A DNA stretch of 64,000 nucleotides. Source: Gammaproteobacteria bacterium. Its GTDB lineage: Bacteria > Pseudomonadota > Gammaproteobacteria > Eutrophobiales > Eutrophobiaceae. The stretch spans positions 1-64,000 of the forward strand of contig JAURNY010000001.1 of the NCBI GenBank assembly GCA_030829955.1. The letters run 5' to 3'. Under the pieces are notes generated by a model. It was not told where the DNA came from and searched no databases. It worked only from the letters and a program-made list of their open reading frames with translations. Every line of letters begins with the position of its first letter. Position 1 is the stretch's first letter. Positions 47,064 through 56,016 of the stretch are shown piece by piece. A program made the position numbers and the translations under genes.

Positions 47064-47432
47064 ATGTGGGAATCTCAGGAGATGGTTGCCCCGCCGGAAA
47101 AAGAGGAAAGAACATGGGGGATGCTTTGTCACCTCTTGGCATTAAGCACATTTATTATTCCTTTAGGGTCAATAATTGGTCCATTGATCGTGTGGTTAAT
47201 AAAACGAAATGAAATGCCTTTTGTTGATGATCAGGGGAAGGAGTCGCTAAACTTTCAGCTAACGCTTTTTCTCATGTTCTGTATCTCCCTGATACTGATG
47301 TTGGTTTTTATTGGTATTTTTCTAGCGATATTTCTCGCCATTTATATGGTGATAATGGTAATAGTAGCGTCTATTAGGGCTAACGAAGGTGTAATGTATC
47401 GTTATCCATATACTATAAGGTTCATAAAATAA
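47064..47432 (+). CDS. DUF4870 (Tic20-like) membrane protein
   Basis: A 122-aa protein with EERTWGMLCHLLALSTFIIP, GPLIVWLIKRNEMPFVDDQG, KESLNFQLTL and three or four helices, matching DUF4870. Function is not known. A strong AGAGGAGAG precedes the ATG. Confidence 0.9.
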   Translation: MWESQEMVAPPEKEERTWGMLCHLLALSTFIIPLGSIIGPLIVWLIKRNEMPFVDDQGKESLNFQLTLFLMFCISLILMLVFIGIFLAIFLAIYMVIMVIVASIRANEGVMYRYPYTIRFIK

Positions 47433-47448
47433 CTTAGAGTAAATTAGC

Positions 47449-47571
47449 ATGAATGGTTTAGCATTCTTTATCATTTGCCTTTCAGTTTTTTCTTTTATCA
47501 TGGCACTAGAGGCGGTCACTATGGTCAGGCAAAGTTATGAGTACACCGTTAAAGATATATTGTTAACTTAA
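47449..47571 (+). CDS. candidate 40-residue single-span membrane peptide
   Basis: The ATG at 47449 opens MNGLAFFIICLSVFSFIMAL, a clear membrane helix, then 20 mostly polar residues ending in ILLT. It follows DUF4870 by 16 bases and its last 4 bases overlap the convergent queG end. The ribosome-binding site is weak (AGAG). The helix-plus-tail pattern is protein-like, but so short a frame may be chance. Confidence 0.38.
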   Translation: MNGLAFFIICLSVFSFIMALEAVTMVRQSYEYTVKDILLT

Positions 47572-48635
47572 ACATGTTGTGCCAATGCCCAATGCACATG
47601 TTCCCTGACTAATTCAGACGAATCATCTTTTCTAGTTTGTAAGGCCTCAATAACTTCCTTGCTGGTAGAAGAATTACCCAAACCAACTGCAATATTTCTG
47701 GACCAGCATTCATAGCCGATGCGTCTGACTGCTGAGCCTTCTGTATTATTTAGAAATTGATCTTTACTCCATTCGAAAAGTTCAACAAGTGTTGCTGAAT
47801 CTAGACCATGTCGAACACGAAAGTCTTTTTCATCAGTATTTTTAGCAAACTTGTTCCAGGGGCAGATTAACTGGCAATCATCACAACCATAAACCCTATT
47901 GCCGATCATTTTGCGAAACTCTATCGGAATTGTGCCTTTCAATTCTATTGTTAAATATGATATGCAACGTCTGGCATCGACTTGTTTAGGGCCGACTATT
48001 GCCTGAGTTGGGCAAATATCAATACAGGCGTTACAGCTACCACAATGATCCAATGAGAATTGTTTATCAATCTTAAGAGGTAGATCGGTATAGATTTCAC
48101 CAAGAAAAAACCAGGAACCGGCTTTAGGGTTAATTAGATTGCTATGTTTCCCTATCCAGCCGAGTCCGGCGTTTCTTGCCAACGCTTTTTCGAGTACAGG
48201 CGCACTGTCAACAAAACAACGATAACCAAATAAACCATAATGTCTGGTAATCTTATCAGCCAGTTTTTGTAAACGACTTCTCATTAACTTGTGATAGTCA
48301 CGCCCCATAGCATAACGAGATACATAAGCCAGCTTGTTATTACCTAAAACTTTTGAGGGGTGTTCGCTGGAAGGGGGGAAATAATCCATACGTACTGAAA
48401 TCACCCGTATCGTTCCCGGGATTAATTTTTCTGGCCGACTACGTTTTATGCCATGTGCAGACATATATTGCATGTCACCATGAAAACCTTTTGCCAGCCA
48501 TTCCTTTAAATACTGTTCATCTTCATCAAGTTGAATATCGGTAATACCGAGTTGTTGAAAACCAAGATCATTTCCCCAGCTCTTAATCAATTGACTGGCT
48601 TTTTCATAATCATGATGACTGATTTGGATATTCAT
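47568..48635 (-). CDS. queG: epoxyqueuosine reductase
   Basis: This cobalamin-dependent enzyme makes the last step of queuosine synthesis on tRNA. It has two [4Fe-4S] sites, CGSCNACIDICPTQAIVGP and CDDCQLICPWNKFA, and the catalytic-region VLEKALARNAGLGWIGKHSN. A HEAT-like C-terminus ends LVREHVHWALAQHV. At 355 aa it is normal length. Confidence 0.96.
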   Translation of the reverse strand: MNIQISHHDYEKASQLIKSWGNDLGFQQLGITDIQLDEDEQYLKEWLAKGFHGDMQYMSAHGIKRSRPEKLIPGTIRVISVRMDYFPPSSEHPSKVLGNNKLAYVSRYAMGRDYHKLMRSRLQKLADKITRHYGLFGYRCFVDSAPVLEKALARNAGLGWIGKHSNLINPKAGSWFFLGEIYTDLPLKIDKQFSLDHCGSCNACIDICPTQAIVGPKQVDARRCISYLTIELKGTIPIEFRKMIGNRVYGCDDCQLICPWNKFAKNTDEKDFRVRHGLDSATLVELFEWSKDQFLNNTEGSAVRRIGYECWSRNIAVGLGNSSTSKEVIEALQTRKDDSSELVREHVHWALAQHV

Positions 48636-48942
48636 TAGCTAAAAAGATTCTATTCGGAAAAGTTAAGTTGATTGTGCCGTTAAATTATATTTGGTGCGAA
48701 ATTTTCTCAATTTATAAAGTGTATTTTATTAAGTTATTGAATTTTCTATTTATTATACGTTTGCATAGCAAATGCTACGCATCTATTAACTCATAGTTTT
48801 ATTGTTCAATGACCCTTTGACTCTCCTCTGCTCTTAACTTTTGACGTTTTTTTTATGAATATGTTTGTCTGACTTATCTGTAATTTAAGTTATACAACAT
48901 GAGATAGAGGATGCATTCAAATACATTCAAAAATGTTATTAT
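48636..48942. other. intergenic region between divergent queG and the AI-2E-family permease
   Basis: This very AT-rich stretch presumably holds the promoters of both genes. I see a short inverted repeat (TAGCA/TGCTA near 48766-48777) and no credible gene. Confidence 0.5.
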
Positions 48943-50025
48943 ATGCCCACTATGTTGGATTTTCTAAGCGCCTGGTACAAACGATACTTTACTGATCCTC
49001 AAGCAGCCTTATTAGTTGTTCTGCTGGTCGTAAGCGCAGTTGTTCTTGCGTATATGGGGCAGATGTTAGCACCATTGCTTGCAGCATTGGTAATCGCATA
49101 TCTACTTGAAGGCCTAGTAAAAAAAATACAGAAATATTCATTATCTCGATTATTATCAGTGAATATCGTTTTTCTGTTATTTATGTTGTTTATGACTTTT
49201 GTTTTGCTAGGCGTAGTGCCAATCATTTCTAAACAGGTAAGTCAGTTCTTTCAGGATATGCCGGCAATGATCAATAACGGTCAGGGTTTATTGTCACAGT
49301 TACCGACAAAATACCCCGAGATTATTTCAGACGAATATATCTCACAGATTATGTTCACTATTAAACAGGGCGTTAGTGATCTTGGTAAGAACATTTTGTC
49401 TTTTTCTTTTGCATCAATACCGGCGATTGTAACAGTGCTTATTTATCTTGTATTAGTGCCATTGATGATTTTTTTCTTTTTGAAAGACAAGGCTACTATT
49501 ATAGATTGGTTAGGACATTTCTTGCCAAAAGACAGACGTTTGCTGAATGAAGTCTGGATCGAAATGGATTTACAGATCGGTAATTATGTCCGCGGTAAAT
49601 TTAATGAAATCATAATCGTAGGCGCGTTGTCCTATGTTCTTTTTGTTATCCTCGATTTGAATTACGCTCCCTTACTTGCTTTGTTGGTGGGTCTATCGGT
49701 ATTAATCCCCTATATTGGTGCAGCCGTTGTGACCTTGCCTGTTGCATTGGTCGGTTATTTCCAGTGGAGTGTGAGTAGCGATTTTTACTGGTTAATGACC
49801 AGTTATTTTGTGTTGCAATTTCTAGATGGGAATGTGCTGGTTCCGATACTCTTTGCTGAAGCAGTCAAATTGCATCCTATTGCAATCATTGTCGCTATTC
49901 TGGTATTTGGTGGTTTGTGGGGTTTTTGGGGTGTATTTTTTGCTATTCCATTAGCAACATTAGTAAAGGCTTTAATTAATGTCTGGCCTACGCAGGAATA
50001 TGCTGCGCAGATTAGTACTAATTAA
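48943..50025 (+). CDS. AI-2E transporter family (PerM-like) permease
   Basis: About eight transmembrane helices with a conserved loop GNYVRGKFNEIIIVGALSYV, and LAVLVGLSVLIPYIGA-like LLVGLSVLIPYIGAAVVTLP and LDGNVLVPILFAEAVKLHP, which identify the family. Family members have been linked to AI-2 export or Na+/H+ exchange; substrate here is undetermined. It is near to the PhoH/bcp/dapA region, where perM occurs in related genomes. ATG 48943 or 48952 could be the start. Confidence 0.9.
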   Translation: MPTMLDFLSAWYKRYFTDPQAALLVVLLVVSAVVLAYMGQMLAPLLAALVIAYLLEGLVKKIQKYSLSRLLSVNIVFLLFMLFMTFVLLGVVPIISKQVSQFFQDMPAMINNGQGLLSQLPTKYPEIISDEYISQIMFTIKQGVSDLGKNILSFSFASIPAIVTVLIYLVLVPLMIFFFLKDKATIIDWLGHFLPKDRRLLNEVWIEMDLQIGNYVRGKFNEIIIVGALSYVLFVILDLNYAPLLALLVGLSVLIPYIGAAVVTLPVALVGYFQWSVSSDFYWLMTSYFVLQFLDGNVLVPILFAEAVKLHPIAIIVAILVFGGLWGFWGVFFAIPLATLVKALINVWPTQEYAAQISTN

Positions 50026-50180
50026 TTGTTGATAGATCCGATTTAATCTTGCTGGGTATTTTCGCAATAATCCTTTCCACTATATGGTAATACCTACATT
50101 TGATAGATGCTGGTGAACTACATAACCATAGAGGCAAGAGAATAACCAATACTAGCTATCAAAGTGACTTATTAAATCCT

Positions 50181-51587
50181 CTATAATACTTCACTGGCAA
50201 AATCCGCTAGGCGACTTCTTTCCCCACGCTGTAAAGTAATATGCCCACCATGTTCCCAGTTTTTGAATCTATCGACGACGTAGGTAAGCCCAGATGTTGT
50301 TTCAGTTAAATAAGGTGTATCTATTTGCGAGATATTTCCCAGAATAATTAATTTACTGCCTGGACCAGCTCGAGTAATAAGTGTCTTCATTTGTTTTGCA
50401 GTCAGATTTTGTGCTTCATCTACAATGATATAACGATTTAAAAATGTTCGACCGCGCATGAAATTAAGTGAACGAATCTTGATGCGTTTAGTTAAAAGAT
50501 CGTTCGTGGCGGCACGTTCCCATTCACCGCTTTCATCTGAACTAGTTAATACTTCGAGGTTGTCCAATAATGCACCCATCCACGGCGCCATTTTTTCTTC
50601 TTCAGTGCCGGGAAGAAAACCAATATCTTCACCCACTGGGATTGTGACGCGCGTAATAATAATTTCCCGATAGGCTTTTTTATCCATCACCTGTGCCAAT
50701 CCGGCAGCAAGTGCAAGTAAGGTTTTTCCCGTGCCGGCTGCTCCGAGTATTGTCACCATATCTACTTCCGGGTCCATTAACAGATTCAGGGCAAAATTCT
50801 GTTCACGGTTTCTTGCATTTACTCCCCAAACAGCATGACTTTCTTTTCGATAATTGTTGGCATGTAAAAGTGTAGTTTTTTCTTTACTAGTATTTTTAAC
50901 CAAGGCTTCGAAACCTACTCCCTCATCCGTGTAAAGGCATTGATAGGGATAACACTCTTTTAGAGGTGAACCACTGATCTCATAAAGTGTACGCATGTCT
51001 TCTTGCCATGATGTAAGTGCATCTGATTTACTTTCCCAAAAGTTCGCTGGTAGTTTATTAATCCCAGTATGTAGTAAATCAGCATCATCAAGCACTTTGT
51101 CACTAGTGTAATCTTCAGCATTGATGCCTAGCATACGAGCCTTGATTCGTAGGTTAATGTCTTTCGAAATAAGTATGACTTCTTTATTTTTAAATTTCTT
51201 TTGTAAGGATAATGTTGTTCCAAGAATAGAATTATCAGCATTCTTGCCAGGCAAATGATCAGGCAAATGATCAGGCAGGATTTCAGTTTGCAAATATAAT
51301 CTGCCAGTAGATTCATTATGCCCGTTTAAAGGTTGTATATATGATAAAAATAAGCCATTCGCAATTTCTTCAGCACAAGCATTACGAATTAATTCATCAA
51401 GAAAACGACTAGCTTGACGGACGTTTCGAGAAACTTCAGACATGCCTTTCTTGGCAGAGTCAAGCTCTTCCAATACCACCATAGGGATAAAAATATCATG
51501 TTCTTCAAAGCGAAAAATGGATACCGGGTCATGCATTAAAATGTTAGTGTCCAGTACAAATAAACGAGCAATGTTATTAGGCGACAT
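50181..51587 (-). CDS. PhoH-family PIN-domain ATPase (PhoH2/YlaK type)
   Basis: An N-terminal PIN domain (FVLDTNILMHDPVSIFRFEE, with further acidic residues to about 150) is joined to a PhoH ATPase with Walker A ILGAAGTGKTLLALAAGLAQ and YIIVDEAQNLTAKQMKTLI as Walker B. Such two-domain proteins act as RNA-unwinding ribonucleases. At 468 aa it is full length. A 12-base tandem repeat at 51249-51272 doubles PDHL in the linker. Confidence 0.92.
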   Translation of the reverse strand: MSPNNIARLFVLDTNILMHDPVSIFRFEEHDIFIPMVVLEELDSAKKGMSEVSRNVRQASRFLDELIRNACAEEIANGLFLSYIQPLNGHNESTGRLYLQTEILPDHLPDHLPGKNADNSILGTTLSLQKKFKNKEVILISKDINLRIKARMLGINAEDYTSDKVLDDADLLHTGINKLPANFWESKSDALTSWQEDMRTLYEISGSPLKECYPYQCLYTDEGVGFEALVKNTSKEKTTLLHANNYRKESHAVWGVNARNREQNFALNLLMDPEVDMVTILGAAGTGKTLLALAAGLAQVMDKKAYREIIITRVTIPVGEDIGFLPGTEEEKMAPWMGALLDNLEVLTSSDESGEWERAATNDLLTKRIKIRSLNFMRGRTFLNRYIIVDEAQNLTAKQMKTLITRAGPGSKLIILGNISQIDTPYLTETTSGLTYVVDRFKNWEHGGHITLQRGERSRLADFASEVL

Positions 51588-51740
51588 ATCGATATTAATA
51601 GTTTCGGTAAATTTTATTAGAAAAAATAGTAGAGCTTAGAGGAATAACTGGGATTAAAGAGAAGTAGATTTTACTTGGACCACCAGAAGATGCGGGACCA
51701 TAAGATAAAAACAAATTGTGACAAATACAAAAAAGGCTTA

Positions 51741-52208
51741 TCAAAGTGCCTTCACAGCCTCCAAAACGTCTTCAATGTGGTCTTTCACTTTTACCTTGCG
51801 CCACTCGTTACATAACACTCCTTTGTCATCTATAAGGAAAGTCGATCGCTCAATTCCCATTATCTTCTTACCATACATGTTTTTTTCCTTAATAACATCG
51901 AATAATTTGCACAAGGTTTCATCCTCATCTGCCAAAAGATCGAAAGAGAATTTTTGATTTTCCTTAAATTTTTCATGAGACTTTAAGCTATCGCGAGAAA
52001 CGCCAATTATAATTGTATTACGTAAGCTAAATTTGCGGATGTTGTCGCGAAAATTCTGTCCCTCCAGTGTACAGCCCGGTGTGCTATCTTTTGGATAAAA
52101 GTAGAGAACTACATTTTTTCCTATCAAGTCTGACGATTTGATGACCTTATCGCCTGTTGCGGTCGCTTTAAATGCAGGGATTTTTTTTCCAATAGCTATT
52201 TTGTTCAT
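51741..52208 (-). CDS. bcp: thioredoxin-dependent peroxiredoxin (Bcp type)
   Basis: Peroxidase of 155 aa with the peroxidatic Cys in FYPKDSTPGCTLEGQNFRDN. The usual resolving Cys five residues later is replaced here (Gly-Cys-Thr-Leu-Glu-Gly), so it resembles the one-Cys or distant-Cys subgroup; another Cys in ETLCKLFDV may serve. It lies next to gcvR, the usual order. Confidence 0.92.
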   Translation of the reverse strand: MNKIAIGKKIPAFKATATGDKVIKSSDLIGKNVVLYFYPKDSTPGCTLEGQNFRDNIRKFSLRNTIIIGVSRDSLKSHEKFKENQKFSFDLLADEDETLCKLFDVIKEKNMYGKKIMGIERSTFLIDDKGVLCNEWRKVKVKDHIEDVLEAVKAL

Positions 52209-52234
52209 AAGATTACTCGTTTACCTGTTTGTTA

Positions 52235-52762
52235 TTATTTTACCGGTTCCATAATGGCATCAAGATTAAGTCGATCACAGAATTCTATAAAATCACTACG
52301 CATGGCTGCAATTGATGTATCTAAAGGGATACTTATAGTCATATGTAGGGAAAACATCTTGGCACCCGTAGTCGATGCAATATACATATTGGAGCTTAAT
52401 TCAGTGATAGATAGATTACTGCCGGTTATGAATTCAGTGATATCCAAAATAACACCGGCCTGATCGATGCCAACTACATCGATAGCATAGGGCATGGCTT
52501 TGCCTTCCAGTTCTGGAGAGGTAGTTCGTTCATGCAGTATGGTTGTTCGCAATGAACGTTCCAGCTTTTTCAGCGAATCTTCCATTTTCGCAATTTCATT
52601 CCACGAACCGCCAAGAAATAGCATCACTGCTAGTTTTTCACCAAGAATGTCAAAACGGCTTTCAGTGATATTGCAGCCACTGGATTTAATCATTTTTAGG
52701 AGCCGCATAATAACTTCATTCGAGTTGTCTATCAGCGTGGTAATCGCGAGAAAATTTTGCAT
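52235..52762 (-). CDS. gcvR: GcvR-like ACT-domain regulator
   Basis: Two ACT domains: the N-terminal one begins FLAITTLIDNSNEVIMRLLK and the second VVGIDQAGVILDITEFI. In E. coli GcvR binds glycine and blocks GcvA to control glycine cleavage genes. At 175 aa the size fits. Synteny with bcp and dapA supports the call. In the absence of an evident gcv operon here the target may differ. Confidence 0.85.
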   Translation of the reverse strand: MQNFLAITTLIDNSNEVIMRLLKMIKSSGCNITESRFDILGEKLAVMLFLGGSWNEIAKMEDSLKKLERSLRTTILHERTTSPELEGKAMPYAIDVVGIDQAGVILDITEFITGSNLSITELSSNMYIASTTGAKMFSLHMTISIPLDTSIAAMRSDFIEFCDRLNLDAIMEPVK

Positions 52763-52905
52763 GTGTGAGTGATTAAATCAGTATTATAGTTCTAGGTGAT
52801 GTCATGATATTATGACCCAAATTACTCGCAAAGCTTTATTCTTGTCATGTTCATATCAGTTTCAGTACCATACACGTTTTTTCTGAAAAGATAAGTTAAA
52901 AATCT

Positions 52906-53793
52906 ATGTTTAAAGGCAGCATGGTCGCAGTTGTTACGCCGATGAAGGCGGGTGTTCAGCCAGATACGGCGCTAGATAGTGTCGCGTTGAGAAAAGTCAT
53001 TGAGTTTCATATTCAAGAAGGAACCGATGCCATTGTCTCAGTGGGCACCACAGGTGAATCCGCGACATTAACTGAAAAAGAGCATTGTCAGGTTATTCGC
53101 GAGACAGTAGAAATTGTTAATGGCAGGGTTCCGGTCATTGCCGGTACCGGCGCCAATTCAACGCTTGAGGCGATTGCCCTGACTAGATGTGCGAAGGAAG
53201 TTGGCGCAGATGCCTGTTTACTGGTAACACCCTATTACAATAAACCGACTCAGGAAGGTCTTTATCAACATTACAAGGCTGTGGCTGAAGCTGTTGATAT
53301 ACCTCAAATACTTTATAACGTACCTGGGCGTACTGCATGTGACATGTTGCCTGAGACGATTATCCGTCTTGCCAGTGTCGATAATATTATTGGTGTTAAA
53401 GAAGCAACCGCAGACCTTGAGCGATTAACCAAGATTAAGGACGCAGTATATGAGGGCTTTTCAATATTAAGTGGCGATGACCTGACGACAAAGGACTTTC
53501 TGTTGCAGGGTGGTCATGGTGTGATATCGGTTACAGCTAATGTTGCGCCAAGGTTAATGCACGAATTATGTGAATTAGCTACTAAAGGTGATGCTGCAGG
53601 AGCTACTGCAATCGATGAAAAACTGATCGGTTTGCATAAAGAATTATTTATTGAATCAAACCCGATTCCTGTGAAGTGGGCCATATGTGAAATGGGCTTG
53701 ATCGAAGCTGGAATCAGATTGCCATTGACTTGGCTTTCTGAAAGTGCACACCCACGAGTCAGGGCAGCCATGCAACAGGCCGGAGTAATTTAA
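52906..53793 (+). CDS. dapA: 4-hydroxy-tetrahydrodipicolinate synthase
   Basis: First step of lysine/diaminopimelate synthesis. The Schiff-base Lys is in IIGVKEATADLERL (about residue 162), the activation pair Thr-Thr in VGTTGESATL, and the Tyr in LYNVPGRTACD. It is 295 aa, begins at ATG 52906 and is followed 3 bases on by bamC. Confidence 0.97.
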   Translation: MFKGSMVAVVTPMKAGVQPDTALDSVALRKVIEFHIQEGTDAIVSVGTTGESATLTEKEHCQVIRETVEIVNGRVPVIAGTGANSTLEAIALTRCAKEVGADACLLVTPYYNKPTQEGLYQHYKAVAEAVDIPQILYNVPGRTACDMLPETIIRLASVDNIIGVKEATADLERLTKIKDAVYEGFSILSGDDLTTKDFLLQGGHGVISVTANVAPRLMHELCELATKGDAAGATAIDEKLIGLHKELFIESNPIPVKWAICEMGLIEAGIRLPLTWLSESAHPRVRAAMQQAGVI

Positions 53794-53796
53794 GTA

Positions 53797-54540
53797 ATGT
53801 CATTAACCAAATATACAGTTTTATTTTTATTTGCATTCATTTTAGCTGGGTGTAATTCATTACCTAGTTTGGATGATGTATTGCCTGATACCAAAAATGA
53901 ATATCGCAAGAGTCGGGATTTGCCGGTTTTAGAGGTTCCGCCTGATCTAACCAATACTACAAATGAAGCAATGTCAATTCCCGGCGAGAATGAAGCCATA
54001 ACGCTTAATGAATACCAGCGACAACGTGCCCAGGCAACAGGCTCAACTGTAGCTGGAGCATCATCAAGCAGGGAGACATCCACCAGTTCAACTCGTGATG
54101 TGTCTTCAAGTAGGTCTACAACTACTAGTGCACCAACAAAAAGCGTGATGCCAGAAACACCAAGTAGGCCAGGTGAAGCCCAGTTGATGATCCTTGATGG
54201 TGATAGCAGCTATCTTGCATTGTCTGACACTTATGAAGTGGCATGGGTAAATGTGCAATATGCTTTGGAAAGAGCAGACGTTACCATTCACAATAAAACT
54301 ATGTCAGATGGTATTTATTCGGTACTTTTTTTCCCCGAAGGGAAAAAAGAAGAAAAAGGTTTACTGAATGAATTGAAATTCTGGGGCGACGATGATGATG
54401 GTGTTAATTTTCAAATAAGTCTTGTCGGTGTCGGCAGTAAAACAGAACTCATTATTATTGATGATGCCGGAGTTTGGGTATCCACTCCTGAAGCAAAAGA
54501 GCTGATGGATTTAATTTTACGTAATTATAATCAAAAGTAA
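53797..54540 (+). CDS. bamC: outer-membrane assembly lipoprotein BamC-like
   Basis: A lipobox FILAGCNS places the lipidated Cys at residue 19. The unstructured RDLPVLEVPPDLTN segment that binds BamD follows; then a Ser/Thr-rich linker and one helix-grip domain (about 125-245) with ERADVTIHNKTMSDGIYSVL. E. coli BamC (344 aa) has two such domains, so this 247-aa form is short. It overlaps no gene but ends 1 base before der on the other strand. Confidence 0.85.
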   Translation: MSLTKYTVLFLFAFILAGCNSLPSLDDVLPDTKNEYRKSRDLPVLEVPPDLTNTTNEAMSIPGENEAITLNEYQRQRAQATGSTVAGASSSRETSTSSTRDVSSSRSTTTSAPTKSVMPETPSRPGEAQLMILDGDSSYLALSDTYEVAWVNVQYALERADVTIHNKTMSDGIYSVLFFPEGKKEEKGLLNELKFWGDDDDGVNFQISLVGVGSKTELIIIDDAGVWVSTPEAKELMDLILRNYNQK

Positions 54541-55938
54541 TTAACGTTTAACAAATCTCATTAATCGTCGACGTTTATTCTGTTGACGCTTGGTCAGCGT
54601 GTTTTTCTTGCCCTTATAAGGGTTGTCGCCCTGTTTGAAATCAATCAATACAGGCGTACCTGTTAACTTTAATTGCGTTCTGAAAAACTTGGCAAGATAA
54701 CGTCGATAACTATTGGGAACACTATCTATTTGATTGCCATGGATGATGACACGAATAGGGTTGTCGCCGCCAAGATGTGCGTAACGTAATTTTATTCGTC
54801 TGCCTCTTACCATCATTGGCGGGTTACTCACTACTGCTGCTTCAAGAATTGATGTCATATCAGAGGTGGACCTGTCAAAGTCAAGTGACCTTTCGATCTT
54901 ACTTATACTGTTAAAAATATTACCAATACCTGTGCCATGTAATGCCGATATATAATGCACAAGTGCATAATCGATAAAGGCAAATTTCAGGGATAACTGT
55001 GCCTTCACTCTTTCTTTAGCATTTTCTTCCATGCCATCCCATTTATTAATGGCGATGATTAATGGTTTCCCACTATTCTCAATCATGCCCAGCAGACTTG
55101 CATCCTGTTCGGTGATGCCTTCACTGGCATCAACGACTAATAACATAATTCGAGCACGCTCAATCGCATCGAAAGATTTAATTATGCTGAATTTCTCAAC
55201 GACATCGTCAACACGACTTTTACGTCTGACACCGGCAGTGTCTATTAGTACATAGTTTTTTCCATCCCGTTCAAATGGGATAGCAATACTGTCACGTGTT
55301 GTGCCCGGATGGTCAAAAGTAATAACACGTTCTTCACCTATCATGCGGTTTACTAACGTTGATTTGCCAACATTTGGTCTTCCCAGCACAGCGAGTGACA
55401 AACCTGCATCTTGATCATCTTCCTCTAGGAGAGCATCAGCAGGTATTAAGCTTGTAACGTGTTCAAGTAGTTTTTTTATACCATCACCACGTTTTGCAGA
55501 AATTGGAAATATGTTTTCGAAACCTAATGCATAGAAATCAGCAAGTGCAATATCCAGATCATGTCCTTCGACTTTGTTAATCGCTAAAAATACCGGTTTA
55601 TTCAGTTTTCGAAAATGCTCGGCTAATACTTCATCGACATGACTACAGCCAGCGCGACCATCCAGCAACCATACCAAAACAGCAGCTTCTTCAGTAGCAA
55701 GCATGGATTGTTCTGTCATTAATTTTGCAACGGCATGACTATCATGTTCTTCTTCACCAATTCCGCCAGTATCAATAATCAAATAGGCTTTCTCTTCATG
55801 ATTGAGGATGCCGTATTGACGATCACGCGTGACCCCGGGGCGATCAGCGACTAATGCATCGCGCGTATCCGTGAGAGTATTAAAGAAGGTTGATTTGCCA
55901 ACGTTAGGTCGACCAACGAGAGCGATTACAGGTTTCAT
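54541..55938 (-). CDS. der: ribosome-assembly GTPase Der (EngA)
   Basis: Two tandem G domains, each with GRPNVGKST (near residues 8-16 and 190-198), DTGG/DTAG switches and NKVE/NKWD specificity motifs, followed by a KH-like domain and a basic tail (KGKKNTLTKRQQNKRRRLMR). At 465 aa it is standard. It acts in 50S assembly. It is the last gene of the leftward bamB-side group. Confidence 0.97.
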   Translation of the reverse strand: MKPVIALVGRPNVGKSTFFNTLTDTRDALVADRPGVTRDRQYGILNHEEKAYLIIDTGGIGEEEHDSHAVAKLMTEQSMLATEEAAVLVWLLDGRAGCSHVDEVLAEHFRKLNKPVFLAINKVEGHDLDIALADFYALGFENIFPISAKRGDGIKKLLEHVTSLIPADALLEEDDQDAGLSLAVLGRPNVGKSTLVNRMIGEERVITFDHPGTTRDSIAIPFERDGKNYVLIDTAGVRRKSRVDDVVEKFSIIKSFDAIERARIMLLVVDASEGITEQDASLLGMIENSGKPLIIAINKWDGMEENAKERVKAQLSLKFAFIDYALVHYISALHGTGIGNIFNSISKIERSLDFDRSTSDMTSILEAAVVSNPPMMVRGRRIKLRYAHLGGDNPIRVIIHGNQIDSVPNSYRRYLAKFFRTQLKLTGTPVLIDFKQGDNPYKGKKNTLTKRQQNKRRRLMRFVKR

Positions 55939-56016
55939 TGAAATAGAATAAAGTTTATGCGGGGAAAATATAGCTTAAAGATTTAATAAATAAAATATAT
56001 ATCTATATCAGTTTGA

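Noticed and set aside
52763-52905. Lysine riboswitch before dapA
   Set aside because: The 143-bp divergent gap with gcvR is too short and shows none of the multi-helix lysine-aptamer pattern.
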